From Candidatus Kuenenia stuttgartensis (GTDB lineage Bacteria; Planctomycetota; Planctomycetia; Isosphaerales; Isosphaeraceae), in assembly GCA_945865635.1 (NCBI GenBank), contig CAMBEP010000002.1, forward strand, positions 103,868 to 167,867: a stretch of DNA of 64,000 nucleotides, read 5' to 3'. The position numbers were made by a program, and so were the translations under genes. Positions 44,305-53,637 of the stretch are shown here, piece after piece (positions within the stretch are counted from its first letter, which is position 1; the number at the start of each line of letters is the position of its first letter). Under the pieces are notes generated by a model. It searched no databases, was not told the DNA's origin, and worked only from the letters and a program-made list of their open reading frames with translations.

Positions 44305-45708
44305 TTGGTCAAACCAACCTTACTTTTCCTGACCGGACGTCTCGCAGAATCAGCCCTCCGCCGGCAGGTCGAGGAACTTGCTGAAACCGCAAGCTTTATA
44401 CCTTTGATCGAAGTCATGCCGATTTCTGTCGCGGCACTGATGCCAGCCGACTGGATCGGCAGACGATTGAAAACCCTTCCCCAAGGCATCCACAAAGTCA
44501 TCATTCCAGGCCATGTCAGAGGCGACATTGATGCCCTCTCACTCCAGTGGAACGTGCCTGTGGAGCGTGGTCCGGTCGACTTTCGCGACCTCCCGCAACA
44601 CTTCGGCCTGGTTCGCCAGCGACCAACCCATTACGGCCAGCACAATATTGAAATTCTGGCGGAAATCAATCATGCACCAAGGCTTTCATTAGCACAGATA
44701 CTGGATCAGGCCAACCGGTATCGAGCCTCGGGAGCGGATCGGATCGACCTTGGTTGTGATCCCGGTGGCCCATGGCCCGGTGTGGCCGACGCCGTGCAGG
44801 CTCTCTGTTCCGAAGGACACAAAGTCTCGATCGATTCGTTCCACCCCGATGAAGTGGCCTCTGCCGTAAAGGCTGGCGCCGATCTGGTCCTGAGTGTCAA
44901 CTCCACAAACCGCCATTTTGCCCTGAATTGGGGCGTGCAGGTCGTGGCCATTCCCGATGTTCCAGAGGACCTGGAAAGCCTCATCCAAACCCGACAGTTT
45001 CTGCTCGACCACAAAATCCCGTTTCGGCTCGACCCGATCCTCGAACCAATCGGACACGGCCTGATGGCGAGTCTGGAACGATACGCCCATGTGCGGCGAC
45101 TCTTCCCTGACGACCCTGTCATGATGGGAATCGGGAATGTCTCAGAACTGACCGACGTCGATTCTGCCGGTATCAACACAATGCTGATTGGCATTTGTGC
45201 CGAACTTGGAGTGCAAAGCATTCTAACTACGGAAGTGATCGGATGGGCCCGATCCAGCGTCAAAGAAATCGACCTGGCCCGACGACTCATGCACTATTCC
45301 ATCAATCAGAAGCAAGTTCCAAAATACATGGAGCCTCAATTGGTCATGCTGCGCGACCCTCGCACACACGAGCATGGCCCTGAGGGCCTGGCACAACTGC
45401 AATCAACCATTCGCGACCCAAACTGGCGACTCTTTGCCGAAAATCACCAGTTGATTGCATTAAATCATGAAAACAGCCTCTCTGAAACCGACCCATTTGA
45501 ATTATTTGCCAAAATGAACGTGAAAGAGCCATCCCATGCATTTTATCTTGGATATGAACTGGCCAAGGCCAAAACAGCAATCACGCTTGGCAAATGGTAT
45601 CGTCAGGATCAGGCCCTGAATTGGGGATTTTTGACTGAGCCTGAAAAATCCCATTGGGATGGTAAAACGAGCACGAAATCAAACAACGATAAGGATCAAC
45701 CAGAATGA
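44305..45708 (+). CDS. DUF6513 dihydropteroate synthase-like protein (H4MPT biosynthesis)
   Basis: A 467-residue protein of the DHPS-related family found in methanopterin gene sets. The N-terminal part starts LLFLTGRLAESALRRQ, and the central TIM-barrel pieces are GADRIDLGCDPGGPWPGVADAV, HKVSIDSFHPDEVASAV and ADLVLSVNSTN, recalling the pterin-binding motifs of FolP. Later, FPDDPVMMGIGNVSELTDVDSAG and GVQSILTTEVIGWARSS are typical of this family. The likely role is in joining the pterin to the beta-ribofuranosylaminobenzene unit or in a related step of H4MPT assembly. Start is a TTG at 44305. The stop overlaps the DUF447 start by ATGA. Confidence 0.88.
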   Translation: MVKPTLLFLTGRLAESALRRQVEELAETASFIPLIEVMPISVAALMPADWIGRRLKTLPQGIHKVIIPGHVRGDIDALSLQWNVPVERGPVDFRDLPQHFGLVRQRPTHYGQHNIEILAEINHAPRLSLAQILDQANRYRASGADRIDLGCDPGGPWPGVADAVQALCSEGHKVSIDSFHPDEVASAVKAGADLVLSVNSTNRHFALNWGVQVVAIPDVPEDLESLIQTRQFLLDHKIPFRLDPILEPIGHGLMASLERYAHVRRLFPDDPVMMGIGNVSELTDVDSAGINTMLIGICAELGVQSILTTEVIGWARSSVKEIDLARRLMHYSINQKQVPKYMEPQLVMLRDPRTHEHGPEGLAQLQSTIRDPNWRLFAENHQLIALNHENSLSETDPFELFAKMNVKEPSHAFYLGYELAKAKTAITLGKWYRQDQALNWGFLTEPEKSHWDGKTSTKSNNDKDQPE

Positions 45709-46316
45709 TCGTGGAAGGTGTCCTGACAACCCTTAATGAGAACGGCCATTCGAATATCGCCGCAATGGGAGCCACGATAGACCGATCAACCATCGGACCT
45801 GATGGTCTCTGGACATTTTTTCAGCTCCGACCGTTTGAAGGCTCCAGAACTTTTCATAATCTCTCAGCCCGGCCCTTCGGCGTATTTCATTTGCTCGATA
45901 ATGCCGAATTATTAGCCAGAGCAGCTCTTTCAGAAGCTGAAAATGCCTGTCTTGAACCTGCTGAATTCATTGATGGGCATATCATGTCCGATTCCGTTCG
46001 CGCCTACGAATTCCAATTGCATCAGGCAGACTGGACACTTCCTAGAGCCACTTTAAAAGCCAAAGTGGTTAAAACCCACAAACTTCGTGAATGGACTGGC
46101 TGGAACCGGGCCCAGCATGCCGTTCTGGAATTGACCATCATGGCAACTCGTGTGGCATGGATTCCGCGCGAGCAATTCCTATTGCAAATCGAATCTCTCC
46201 AGCCACTGATAGAAAAGACGGCTGGCGAAACCGAACAGGCTGGCTGGAATTATGTCTTGGAATATCTTGAGAAATATTGGTCGCAAGCTGTTTCCGGTGG
46301 TCATTCTGTAAAATGA
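45705..46316 (+). CDS. DUF447 family protein (H4MPT cluster)
   Basis: A 203-residue member of DUF447, a flavin-reductase-like split-barrel family seen in methanogens, methylotrophs and H4MPT-containing planctomycetes. Visible blocks: IVEGVLTTLNENGHSNIAAMG at the N-terminus, LWTFFQLRPFEGSRTFHNLS, FGVFHLLDNAELLARAAL and WIPREQFLLQIESLQPLIEK. FMN binding is inferred from fold similarity; the reaction is unknown. It overlaps the genes on both sides by ATGA, which fixes the start at 45705 and links it tightly to the DHPS-like and RFAP synthase genes. Confidence 0.85.
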   Translation: MIVEGVLTTLNENGHSNIAAMGATIDRSTIGPDGLWTFFQLRPFEGSRTFHNLSARPFGVFHLLDNAELLARAALSEAENACLEPAEFIDGHIMSDSVRAYEFQLHQADWTLPRATLKAKVVKTHKLREWTGWNRAQHAVLELTIMATRVAWIPREQFLLQIESLQPLIEKTAGETEQAGWNYVLEYLEKYWSQAVSGGHSVK

Positions 46317-47302
46317 AATCCGCGACAATCTCCACATCTGGCCGTCTTCACTTTGGCTTGTTTGGCTGGGGCCCTCAGGCCTTCCGTCAATTTGGCGGCT
46401 TTGGACTGATGATTCAAAAACCTGGTTATATCATTCAAGCAAAATACGCTAAAACAGATTTTCTCGAAGCTGGCATGGAAGATCAGCAGGCAATTAATAA
46501 AATGCTACCAGATATCCGCGAGTATTTCAAACAGAAAGGTTTTATGCTTCCACCCTTATCAATCAAGGTTCACCATTGCATACCAGCCCATCATGGCCTT
46601 GGCAGCGGCACACAAAGAGCTTTGGCAATCGGAAAGTTGATGGCCGCAATGGCAGGCTGGAACCATCCGACAATACATGAAATTGCCATGGCCACAAATC
46701 GGTTCCCGAGATCGGGTGTGGGGGCTTACGGCTTTGAAAAAGGCGGTTTGATTGTGGATGGAGGCCACGAAACTGGACTTGGAAGGCATCAGAAAATCGC
46801 TCCACTGATCAGCCAAATGCAATGGCCAGAGCAATGGAGGGTGATCTTATTCATTCCGCAAGAAACTCAAGGCCACTTTGGAACCAAGGAGATGGAAGCT
46901 TTCGTGAAACTGCCGTCGCCTGAAGTCAATGAAATGAATTCTGTTGCACGATCCATTCTCACCCAGTTTTTGCCAGCCCTTGCCGAAACAGATTTCCATA
47001 GAGCCATGGCCGCCCTCGAGACTATCCAGCGACAGGTTGGAGAGTGGTTTGCACCGGCTCAGAGCGGATCAGTATACGGATCGCCACTGCGCGACAATCT
47101 CATTCAGGAATTGAAAAGTCATGGCCTGAGAGGGGTCGGACAAAGCTCTTGGGGACCAACTCTGTTCGGATTCAGCCAGGCATCGGATCAGGAGATCCAA
47201 AACCTATCCAAGGCGATCACAAACCAATTCCCTCAGATACAATTGCAATGCATCGTGACAGAGGCCTCCAGTCATGGGCATCGACTCGAAACTATGGCTT
47301 GA
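46313..47302 (+). CDS. mptG: Beta-ribofuranosylaminobenzene 5'-phosphate synthase (RFAP synthase)
   Basis: Condenses p-aminobenzoate (or p-hydroxybenzoate) with PRPP, releasing CO2 and PPi, the committed step of the aminobenzoyl side of H4MPT. The 329-residue GHMP-fold protein has ATISTSGRLHFGLFGWG at the N-terminus, GGFGLMIQKPG, the phosphate-binding loop HHGLGSGTQRALAIGKL, GVGAYGFEKGGLIVDGGH and the C-terminal GVGQSSWGPTLFGF, all typical of the family. The ATG at 46313 overlaps the DUF447 stop. Final gene of the first C1 block; a minus-strand methyltransferase gene converges on it. Confidence 0.93.
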   Translation: MKSATISTSGRLHFGLFGWGPQAFRQFGGFGLMIQKPGYIIQAKYAKTDFLEAGMEDQQAINKMLPDIREYFKQKGFMLPPLSIKVHHCIPAHHGLGSGTQRALAIGKLMAAMAGWNHPTIHEIAMATNRFPRSGVGAYGFEKGGLIVDGGHETGLGRHQKIAPLISQMQWPEQWRVILFIPQETQGHFGTKEMEAFVKLPSPEVNEMNSVARSILTQFLPALAETDFHRAMAALETIQRQVGEWFAPAQSGSVYGSPLRDNLIQELKSHGLRGVGQSSWGPTLFGFSQASDQEIQNLSKAITNQFPQIQLQCIVTEASSHGHRLETMA

Positions 47303-47376
47303 AACTTTGAATTCATCACCCGCCCAGAAATTTACGCCATTCGTCACACACTGCAATTATCAGGCAGGCATGAATC

Positions 47377-48843
47377 TTATCGACGTCGCCAGTCGTATAA
47401 TGCAATGGCGGTCGCAACCGATGCATTGAGCGATTCGACATGTTCTGCAATTGGGATCCCGATTTTTACAACGTTTCGCAAATCTTTCGGTAACCCAGGT
47501 CCTTCCACTCCGGGAAGAAGTGCAAACGATTCCGGCCAGTTCTGATCCTGTATTTCTACACCATCTGCCCCCAATGCAATCAGGGGAATTTTCATATCAG
47601 GCAGGTCGCGAATGGAAGGACCAGAAAACAGGTTTAATTCGAGGATCGGTGGACCGCCAGCTCTCAGACTCTTGGGATGAAACGGGTGTGCAGACTCCTG
47701 CAACAACACGACCCGATCCACATGAAAGGCAGCTGCCGAACGAAGTACAGCCCCGACATTTTCTGGGTCTTGAAATGGGACAAGTAGTGTACAACCCGGC
47801 AAATCGTCCGATTGCATGTCAATCTGTTGCAATTTGGGCACTCGCACCCGCAGGATCGGCGACTTTGTACCAAACTGATCCAACTCTTCCCATAAAGGCT
47901 TCACAAATCGCAACCAAGTCACGGAAGCATCGCACTCGACAGGCGGAGGCGGGCCGTCTCGATCCGTAATCCAAGCCTCAATTCGCTCCGGGAAGTTTCG
48001 GAGCACCTCTTCTACCATCTTTCGACCACTGATTAAAGCCATGGACTGCTTACGAATTCCGCGGCCCTGCTGAATTTCCATACATGTCTGATAATTCGGA
48101 TTTGTTGCACTTGCGATCTCACGAATCGGCCTTGAAATCCGGTTCTCTGATGACTCAAACGGATCCTCCAGACCATCTTCATTTTTATGGATTACAGCCA
48201 TACGTTCATAAACCAACAGACGACGGTGATTTGTTGATTCAGGCAGCGTGTAGCGATGATCTTCGATCAGTTGAAATTCATCACCAAACTGTTCTCTGGC
48301 TGCCTGAATCTCTGTGTCGCAATCCGGACCTTTCATTAAAATCAGTCGACCGCCAATTTCCAGGCAGTTCCGTACCCGATGCAAGGTTTCAGAGACTTCA
48401 GCAACAGCCCTAGTGATAACACCGCCCATTTTCTGGACAAATTTCGGCGTGATCTTGCCGCTGAATATTTCAATTTCCTTGAGACCAAGCTCTTGAACGA
48501 CATCTTCCAGAAATGCACATCGAGCCGCACGAGTGTCCGCCAAAATCATTGGCAATTCAGGATTCGCAATTTTAATGATAATTCCAGGCAGGCCTGGCCC
48601 AGTGCCCATGTCGAGCAATGGGCCGGGGAGATTTGTCAGTTTTCCGGGCAAAAGGCAATCGACATAATGCTTCAGAACCATCGCCTCAAAATTATGAATG
48701 CGTGTCATGTTCAACTCTTCGTTGGCCTGACGCAACAAAGTATGGTATCGCCAGATTAAATCAATCGAGCGTTCCTCCATTGGGAACCCCCATCGGGCAA
48801 GAAGCTGTCTCAATCGTTGCGGGCTAGGTCGTTGAAATGACAT
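47377..48843 (-). CDS. RsmG-SpoU fusion: 16S rRNA m7G methyltransferase domain joined to a TrmH-type 2'-O-methyltransferase domain
   Basis: A 488-residue protein with two methyltransferase domains. Residues 1-215 match RsmG/GidB (m7G527 of 16S rRNA): NMTRIHNFEAMVLKHYVDCLL, the SAM motif LLDMGTGPGLPG at 76-87 and ITRAVAEVSETL. After a linker, residues 265-488 form a SpoU (TrmH/RlmB) unit: SMALISGRKMVEEVL substrate-binding part, motif 1 PENVGAVLRSAAAF (360-373), motif 2 LLPGVEGPGLP (442-452) and motif 3 IPIAEHVESLNASVATAIALYDW (463-485, trefoil knot). The frame is continuous with no stop between. Both genes are usually separate. The SpoU target is unknown. The gene is not part of the C1 pathway by function. 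Confidence 0.88.
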   Translation of the reverse strand: MSFQRPSPQRLRQLLARWGFPMEERSIDLIWRYHTLLRQANEELNMTRIHNFEAMVLKHYVDCLLPGKLTNLPGPLLDMGTGPGLPGIIIKIANPELPMILADTRAARCAFLEDVVQELGLKEIEIFSGKITPKFVQKMGGVITRAVAEVSETLHRVRNCLEIGGRLILMKGPDCDTEIQAAREQFGDEFQLIEDHRYTLPESTNHRRLLVYERMAVIHKNEDGLEDPFESSENRISRPIREIASATNPNYQTCMEIQQGRGIRKQSMALISGRKMVEEVLRNFPERIEAWITDRDGPPPPVECDASVTWLRFVKPLWEELDQFGTKSPILRVRVPKLQQIDMQSDDLPGCTLLVPFQDPENVGAVLRSAAAFHVDRVVLLQESAHPFHPKSLRAGGPPILELNLFSGPSIRDLPDMKIPLIALGADGVEIQDQNWPESFALLPGVEGPGLPKDLRNVVKIGIPIAEHVESLNASVATAIALYDWRRR

Positions 48844-48904
48844 TCCAGGGTTTCATCTTCTATCGAGGACGTGTTTCAGGTGAAAGACCGCTTTTTTCTT
48901 GAAT

Positions 48905-49759
48905 TCAGCTCGAAGCGCTCCGGTAACTTCGCAAGGCTTTCAAAAAGAACCAGCGACTCAGAGACAATGAGACCACAGTGGCCACCAGAATAAATGCAAT
49001 CATTTCTGGCTGCATGGCTTTCATCATGACACGAGAGGGCACATTGACAACAAGCAGGATCGGAAGAATATAAGTAAATACGATATCAAGACTTTGTGCC
49101 CAGCCCCTCTGGTAAATTTCTCGCGGGTACCTTGCAAGACTTGAAAACAGCCACCACATTTCCATCAGACTTTGATTCCTGACAAGCCAGACAGAACATG
49201 ATGTCAGTACAAGCATAAATGAATATGCAATAGCAACTCCACAAGTAAATGTGATCCCAAACATGGCAACCCTCAATGCATCAAACTCCCAACCCTTGTT
49301 CCATAGAGAAACCCCCATGATGCAAAAACCCATGATGATATTGGGCGAAACTGACCAGTCTACCCGTCGACAGGTAATGAGAAATTGTTCGTCAATTGGC
49401 TTGAGCAGCAGGAAGTCCAGGTCACCGGTTCGAACCAGGTTTGAGAATTCATTGCAATTTTCAAGGAACAAGGTTTCAATCACACCATTAAGTGCGAAAA
49501 AACAACCGACAAAGAACATGTAATCCTGCTTCGACCAGCTTGCAACCACACTGGTACGGGCAAACACCGTTTCATAGAAAGCCAGAAGGATGGCCAACCA
49601 GAGCACTTCGACAATGACCTTGACGAGAAAATTGCCACGAAATGACAATTCTCGAATCAGGGTAAACGTACCAAGACGTGCCAGAAGCCGAAAATATCGG
49701 GTCTTGTTTTGGACAGGATTTGCAGAGTTAATGTCGATAGGTACCGAATGATCTTGCAT
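48905..49759 (-). CDS. ABC-2 type permease (second subunit)
   Basis: About 284 residues with six predicted helices. Typical blocks of the ABC-2/DUF990 permease group are FRGNFLVKVIVEVLWLAILLAF, FSNLVRTGDLDFLLLKPIDEQFLI and the downstream helix block with YILPILLVVNVPSRVMM. The FLLLKP..E.FL segment is especially diagnostic. It works with the adjacent permease and ATPase in export or membrane remodelling. The ATG at 49757-49759 has GGAGGT upstream and lies eight bases from the stop of the previous gene, consistent with one operon. Confidence 0.88.
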   Translation of the reverse strand: MQDHSVPIDINSANPVQNKTRYFRLLARLGTFTLIRELSFRGNFLVKVIVEVLWLAILLAFYETVFARTSVVASWSKQDYMFFVGCFFALNGVIETLFLENCNEFSNLVRTGDLDFLLLKPIDEQFLITCRRVDWSVSPNIIMGFCIMGVSLWNKGWEFDALRVAMFGITFTCGVAIAYSFMLVLTSCSVWLVRNQSLMEMWWLFSSLARYPREIYQRGWAQSLDIVFTYILPILLVVNVPSRVMMKAMQPEMIAFILVATVVSLSLSRWFFLKALRSYRSASS

Positions 49760-49767
49760 GATGTATT

Positions 49768-50640
49768 TCAACCTCCGTATGCGCCATAATGCCGAAGGCC
49801 ACGCCGATAGAGAAATCGGGCAAGCCATGCAAAGAAAATCGCCCAGAACGCTTCAAGACCAAGCCCCCAAAGCAATTCACTGCCTTGCACCTTGCCAAGG
49901 AACACAACGGCTGGAAAATAGGCCATATATTGAAACGGCATGACTTTCAGCAAACCAGCCCAGAATGGAGGGAGCAGGTCCAGTGGCAGCATCTGTCCTG
50001 AAATGAAATAATTCAGGGTGATGACAATATAGAGAATACTGGTCACTTCAAGAAACCAGAAGCCCACCATGCCCACTGCCGCCTCAAAATAAAAGCCGAT
50101 CAAAAAGCTTAAAAGCAGGCTTAGGACATAGGCCAGACAAATCGGAGCCGAGGGCAGGCCATCGAAATAATGCCGGCAGATATAAAAAATGATTCCATAG
50201 GGCAGGGCTGCCATAAGGATATACGTAATTTTATGGGCAGTGCGATAACTGATGAGGTACCCCAAGAGATCGAGCGGCTGGATCAGGTATTTCTTGAGAG
50301 TTCCTTCTCGAATTTCGCGAGAGATGCCTGCCGCCAGCCCCGGCATGCTTGAAAACATGCGACTGATATGCACCAGCAAGAGATATGCAATCATTTCTCT
50401 GTATTTGAAACCGGCAAGCACTTCCTGGCCAGATCCCTTATAAATAGCCTGCCACAATAGAATTGTGGTAACCATGGGGAGCATTCGGAGGAATGTGCCC
50501 AGGAGAAAGTCTGCCCGATATGTCATTCGTTCTGCGATGGAAACCCGCAAGACACGATAATATTTCTGCCAGGTTCCTTTGCGGGTTGGCGATTGCAACT
50601 CGTAGGAATCGTCTGGTTCTGGATCGATTGCAACACTCAT
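49768..50640 (-). CDS. ABC-2 type permease (first subunit)
   Basis: A 290-residue permease with six helices, paralogous to the next gene. Diagnostic blocks are RVSIAERMTYRADFLLGTFLRMLP, ISREIREGTLKKYLIQPLDLLGYLI (the conserved loop with REGTL..YL..P) and LPLDLLPPFWAGLLKVMPFQYMAYFP near the end. Its start overlaps the ATPase stop by ATGA (50637-50640). It is predicted to dimerise with the second permease. Substrate unknown. Confidence 0.88.
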   Translation of the reverse strand: MSVAIDPEPDDSYELQSPTRKGTWQKYYRVLRVSIAERMTYRADFLLGTFLRMLPMVTTILLWQAIYKGSGQEVLAGFKYREMIAYLLLVHISRMFSSMPGLAAGISREIREGTLKKYLIQPLDLLGYLISYRTAHKITYILMAALPYGIIFYICRHYFDGLPSAPICLAYVLSLLLSFLIGFYFEAAVGMVGFWFLEVTSILYIVITLNYFISGQMLPLDLLPPFWAGLLKVMPFQYMAYFPAVVFLGKVQGSELLWGLGLEAFWAIFFAWLARFLYRRGLRHYGAYGG

Positions 50641-51626
50641 GTGCTTGGCCCACCCTCTTCAAAGACGCGGGCAATGAGTTGCTCCAGCGGTGGATCCTGC
50701 ACACTCACATCGGCAATGGTATGTCGGGCCAGGATATTTGAAAGCACTTCAGCCACTTTGGGGCGTTCCACCCGGAGTTCGACCGTCGGCCCTTCGATGG
50801 TGCCCACTTGGCCATACTGGGAAAGGTCGGGGGGTGGCTGGTCGGCCTGAAACTCGATTTTCAGGAGTTTCTCCTGGCCAAATTTGTCTCGTATTCCAGA
50901 GAGTTCGCCGTCGTATATCAATTTACCGTGGGCAATGACAATCACCCGGCGACAAAGCGCCTCTACATCTCGCATATAGTGACTTGTCAATAAAACAGTC
51001 ACTTTATTTCGCTCGTGATATTCGCGCAGGCATTTTTGAATTGTAACCTGTGCGACAACATCCAGGCCAATGGTTGGTTCGTCAAGCAATAAAAGTCGCG
51101 GGCGATGCAACAGGGCGGCGATGAGTTCCATTTTCATGCGTTCGCCGAGCGAAAGCTCACGAACGGCTTGCCGGGTCAGGTCTTTGACTCCCAATAATTC
51201 CGTAAGCTGGCCAAGTGTCTGGCGAAATTGCTGATTCGGAATATTATAAATCTCACGGTGAAGCTCAAAACTGTCGGAAGCTGGCAAATCCCACCAGAGC
51301 TGATTTTTCTGGCCCATCACAAGCGAAAACTGCCGGCGAAACTGGTCTTGGCGTTCCCAAGGCGTATAACCAAGAACTTTGGCGGTGCCTACACTCGGAA
51401 AGATCAGGCCTGAGAGCATTTTCAAAGTGGTGGTTTTGCCTGCCCCATTCGGGCCGAGGAAGGCGACGAATTCGCCTGGCTCAATCGAAAACGAGATATC
51501 TTTTACGGCTTCCACCGTATTGTATTCTCGCTTGAAAAGGCTTTGTAGAGCGCCTTTAAAGCCTTCTTTCTTCCGAAATACGCTGTAATTCTTCGAGATG
51601 TGATCGACTTCAATGATAGGGGGCAT
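50637..51626 (-). CDS. ABC-2 exporter ATPase (COG4586 type)
   Basis: A roughly 329-residue ATPase: Walker A GPNGAGKTTTLKML, Q-loop region MGQKNQLWWDLPASDSFELHREIY, signature LSLGERMKMELIAAL, Walker B LLLLDEPTIGLDVVAQ and H-loop LLTSHYMRDV. The long Q-loop 'LWWDLPA' and 'IGLDVVAQ' are typical of COG4586, which always pairs with two ABC-2 permeases, as here. The C-terminal 80 residues form an accessory domain. The ATG at 51624-51626 is preferred; a TTG at 51638 in frame is also possible. First gene of the three-gene minus-strand operon. Confidence 0.92.
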   Translation of the reverse strand: MPPIIEVDHISKNYSVFRKKEGFKGALQSLFKREYNTVEAVKDISFSIEPGEFVAFLGPNGAGKTTTLKMLSGLIFPSVGTAKVLGYTPWERQDQFRRQFSLVMGQKNQLWWDLPASDSFELHREIYNIPNQQFRQTLGQLTELLGVKDLTRQAVRELSLGERMKMELIAALLHRPRLLLLDEPTIGLDVVAQVTIQKCLREYHERNKVTVLLTSHYMRDVEALCRRVIVIAHGKLIYDGELSGIRDKFGQEKLLKIEFQADQPPPDLSQYGQVGTIEGPTVELRVERPKVAEVLSNILARHTIADVSVQDPPLEQLIARVFEEGGPST

Positions 51627-51784
51627 TTTTACTGACAAAGCCTCGGAGTCATGGTTCGACCGTGCCTGAGATCGGGCTGAGCCCGACCTGGAAAATCTTT
51701 TCTCGACTTATCATCAGCCATGGAAGCTATTTTTTCAAGTAAAACATGACCAATCCCATTGGCGGTTTGCTAGGAAAAGCTTGT

Positions 51785-52549
51785 TCAGGAGTGATCAAAA
51801 AGCTTTGAGAACGCATGAATTTCATTGATCCCAATGCGCCCTTGATGAATGGCCGTTGCCATCAGCAAGCCTTCCAGGGGCAGTTTTGCGATCTGAATCA
51901 GATCACTGAAACCACTCACCCCGCCGCCGAGCCAGACGAGCGCCTCGGGAAACTTCTCAAGAATTTCGAAACCTGTCAAGGCTCCCGCCGCGCCTAGCCC
52001 TGACCCCACTCGTGCCAGATCAAGCATCAAAAATCGTGTCAAACCCTGTTCCAGCGCAATCGCAATCACATCAGTAATTGTTGTATCCACAGGCCATTGA
52101 TGGTTTTCTGGGAATAAAACACGACCATCGCGCTGATCCAGACTTAGTAGAAACCGGCCTTTGGGGACGTCCGAATCGTGTATGATCTGTTTGAGTTGAT
52201 CCGGTGAGCGGATCGATTCCAGGCCGAGGATGATTGTATCCACCCCTGTTTTCAGGAGATGGCTGGCTTGGCTGGCCGATTGAGTGCCTGCATCAACCCA
52301 GAGGCGGATGTCCAAATCGATAATCTGGGAATAAAGCAACCAGTCAGGCTGATTTTTCTGGATGGCATCGAGGTCGGCAAGGTAGACGGTTTTTAGTCCA
52401 AGATTGTTACGATAAGCTTTGGCCAGTTCCAGAGGCTCGGCTGCGTGACTCGTCAAAACCGAAACCAGTGGACGATATTCGCTACGCTGACCGCCACGGG
52501 CATGAACGGCCTTGCCTCCAAGAATGTCGATCACGGGAATGATTTTCAT
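51785..52549 (-). CDS. HisA/HisF-related protein of C1 gene clusters
   Basis: A 254-residue TIM-barrel protein related to HisA but of the subgroup found in methanogens and methylotrophs (TIGR00734-like). The first strand is MKIIPVIDILGGKAVHARGG with the catalytic-type Asp8, followed by YLADLDAIQ, FLLSLDQRDGRV (second Asp position), and two half-barrel phosphate loops, VGSGLGAAGALTGFEIL and WLGGGVSGFSDL. A role in methylofuran or H4MPT biosynthesis is inferred from its repeated presence in C1 clusters. No other his gene is nearby, so histidine biosynthesis is less likely. It diverges from the MfnD-like gene, 66 bases apart. Confidence 0.88.
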   Translation of the reverse strand: MKIIPVIDILGGKAVHARGGQRSEYRPLVSVLTSHAAEPLELAKAYRNNLGLKTVYLADLDAIQKNQPDWLLYSQIIDLDIRLWVDAGTQSASQASHLLKTGVDTIILGLESIRSPDQLKQIIHDSDVPKGRFLLSLDQRDGRVLFPENHQWPVDTTITDVIAIALEQGLTRFLMLDLARVGSGLGAAGALTGFEILEKFPEALVWLGGGVSGFSDLIQIAKLPLEGLLMATAIHQGRIGINEIHAFSKLFDHS

Positions 52550-52615
52550 TGGGCGTATTTCCCTTGAGGTTTAAGACTTAAGGGCAGGAAAAATGGAAAG
52601 GCGATTCATTCTGAT

Positions 52616-53578
52616 ATGAAACGTGTCTTGATCTATGAACATGTGACGGGCGGAGGCATGGCAGGCGAAGAGCTTCAGGAAAGCTGGCTGCAGGAAGGAT
52701 CTGCGATGCGGCTTGCAGCGATTCGGGCGTTCCAGCAAGCTGGCTGCATAGTCTCTACGTTTCAGGATAGCCGAATTTCGCTTGAGATCGACATAGAATG
52801 TTTTGAGATTTCCCGGCCAGCCCAACTGGCTCCTGCACTATTGTCAGCCATGGCGCAGACTGACCATGGTGTTTTGATCGCACCCGAGACGGATGGGATT
52901 CTGGCGAGTCTCGCGGAATGGGCCCAACCCCAACAAGGCTGGAATCTTGGGTGCACAGCCGAGGCTGTGCGACTGTGCAGCGACAAGCTGCAATGTGCAA
53001 ATTTTTTTGAAGCCAACCAGATTTTGCATCCATCCACATGGCAGGCCGACCAGCCTTCATCAAATTGGCGATCGACAGATGGCTGGATCGTTTTCAAACC
53101 AAGAGATGGAGCTGGCAGTCTTGACACCTTTAAGGCTCCCAGCCATTTTGACTTAAACCAAGTAACCCACCGCGGTCCTGGCCAGATGCTGGTTCAGTCA
53201 TTTTCGCCTGGAGAATCGCTTAGTCTTTCCGTTTTGTGCGATGGCTGGGGCAAAATTGTTCCCATAGGTGTCTGCCGCCACAATTTCAAACCGATTTCTG
53301 ACTCTCAAGGGTTCTGGGATCTTTCCCATTACGACCCTGAATTCGAACCTGACTTCCCGATCGATCGGCTTCAAAACTGCATGAAAGCCCTACAACTCAT
53401 TCCCGGCCTGAGAGGCTGGGTGGGTGTCGACTTTATTTGGGATCCGCAACTCAAGACCGACACGGTGGTTGAAATCAACCCGCGACTGACATCTTCGTTT
53501 TGCTGGATCCAAACGGCTCGCGACATCTCCAAAATTGCGGACCAATGGCTTTCCATTCTCGAACAGAGCCACCTATAA
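52616..53578 (+). CDS. mfnD: ATP-grasp ligase, MfnD-like (tyramine-glutamate ligase)
   Basis: A 320-residue ATP-grasp protein. Recognisable parts: KRVLIYEHVTGGGMAGEELQ at the N-terminus (a family signature), WIVFKPRDGAGSLDT (ATP-lid Lys), GQMLVQSFSPGESLSLSVLCDG and GLRGWVGVDFIWD ... VVEINPRLTSSF with metal-binding Glu and Asn. Archaeal MfnD adds glutamate to tyramine in methanofuran synthesis; the bacterial homologue is expected to do the same for methylofuran. The next two genes encode MfnF- and MfnE-like proteins, which fits. The start is at 52616, divergent from the HisA-like gene. Confidence 0.85.
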   Translation: MKRVLIYEHVTGGGMAGEELQESWLQEGSAMRLAAIRAFQQAGCIVSTFQDSRISLEIDIECFEISRPAQLAPALLSAMAQTDHGVLIAPETDGILASLAEWAQPQQGWNLGCTAEAVRLCSDKLQCANFFEANQILHPSTWQADQPSSNWRSTDGWIVFKPRDGAGSLDTFKAPSHFDLNQVTHRGPGQMLVQSFSPGESLSLSVLCDGWGKIVPIGVCRHNFKPISDSQGFWDLSHYDPEFEPDFPIDRLQNCMKALQLIPGLRGWVGVDFIWDPQLKTDTVVEINPRLTSSFCWIQTARDISKIADQWLSILEQSHL

Positions 53579-53637
53579 TGGACAACAGAGTCCATTTTTG
53601 AGATCACTGTATGGTATTTGCTGCAAATTGAGATAAA

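Noticed and set aside
51668..51700. Short inverted repeat TCGGGC-TGA-GCCCGA as a terminator or operator
   Set aside because: Six-base stem with a 3-base loop and no T-run; too weak to call.
51785..52549. Histidine biosynthesis gene hisA
   Set aside because: The protein belongs by neighbourhood and sequence to the HisA-related C1-cluster subgroup, and no other his genes are near.
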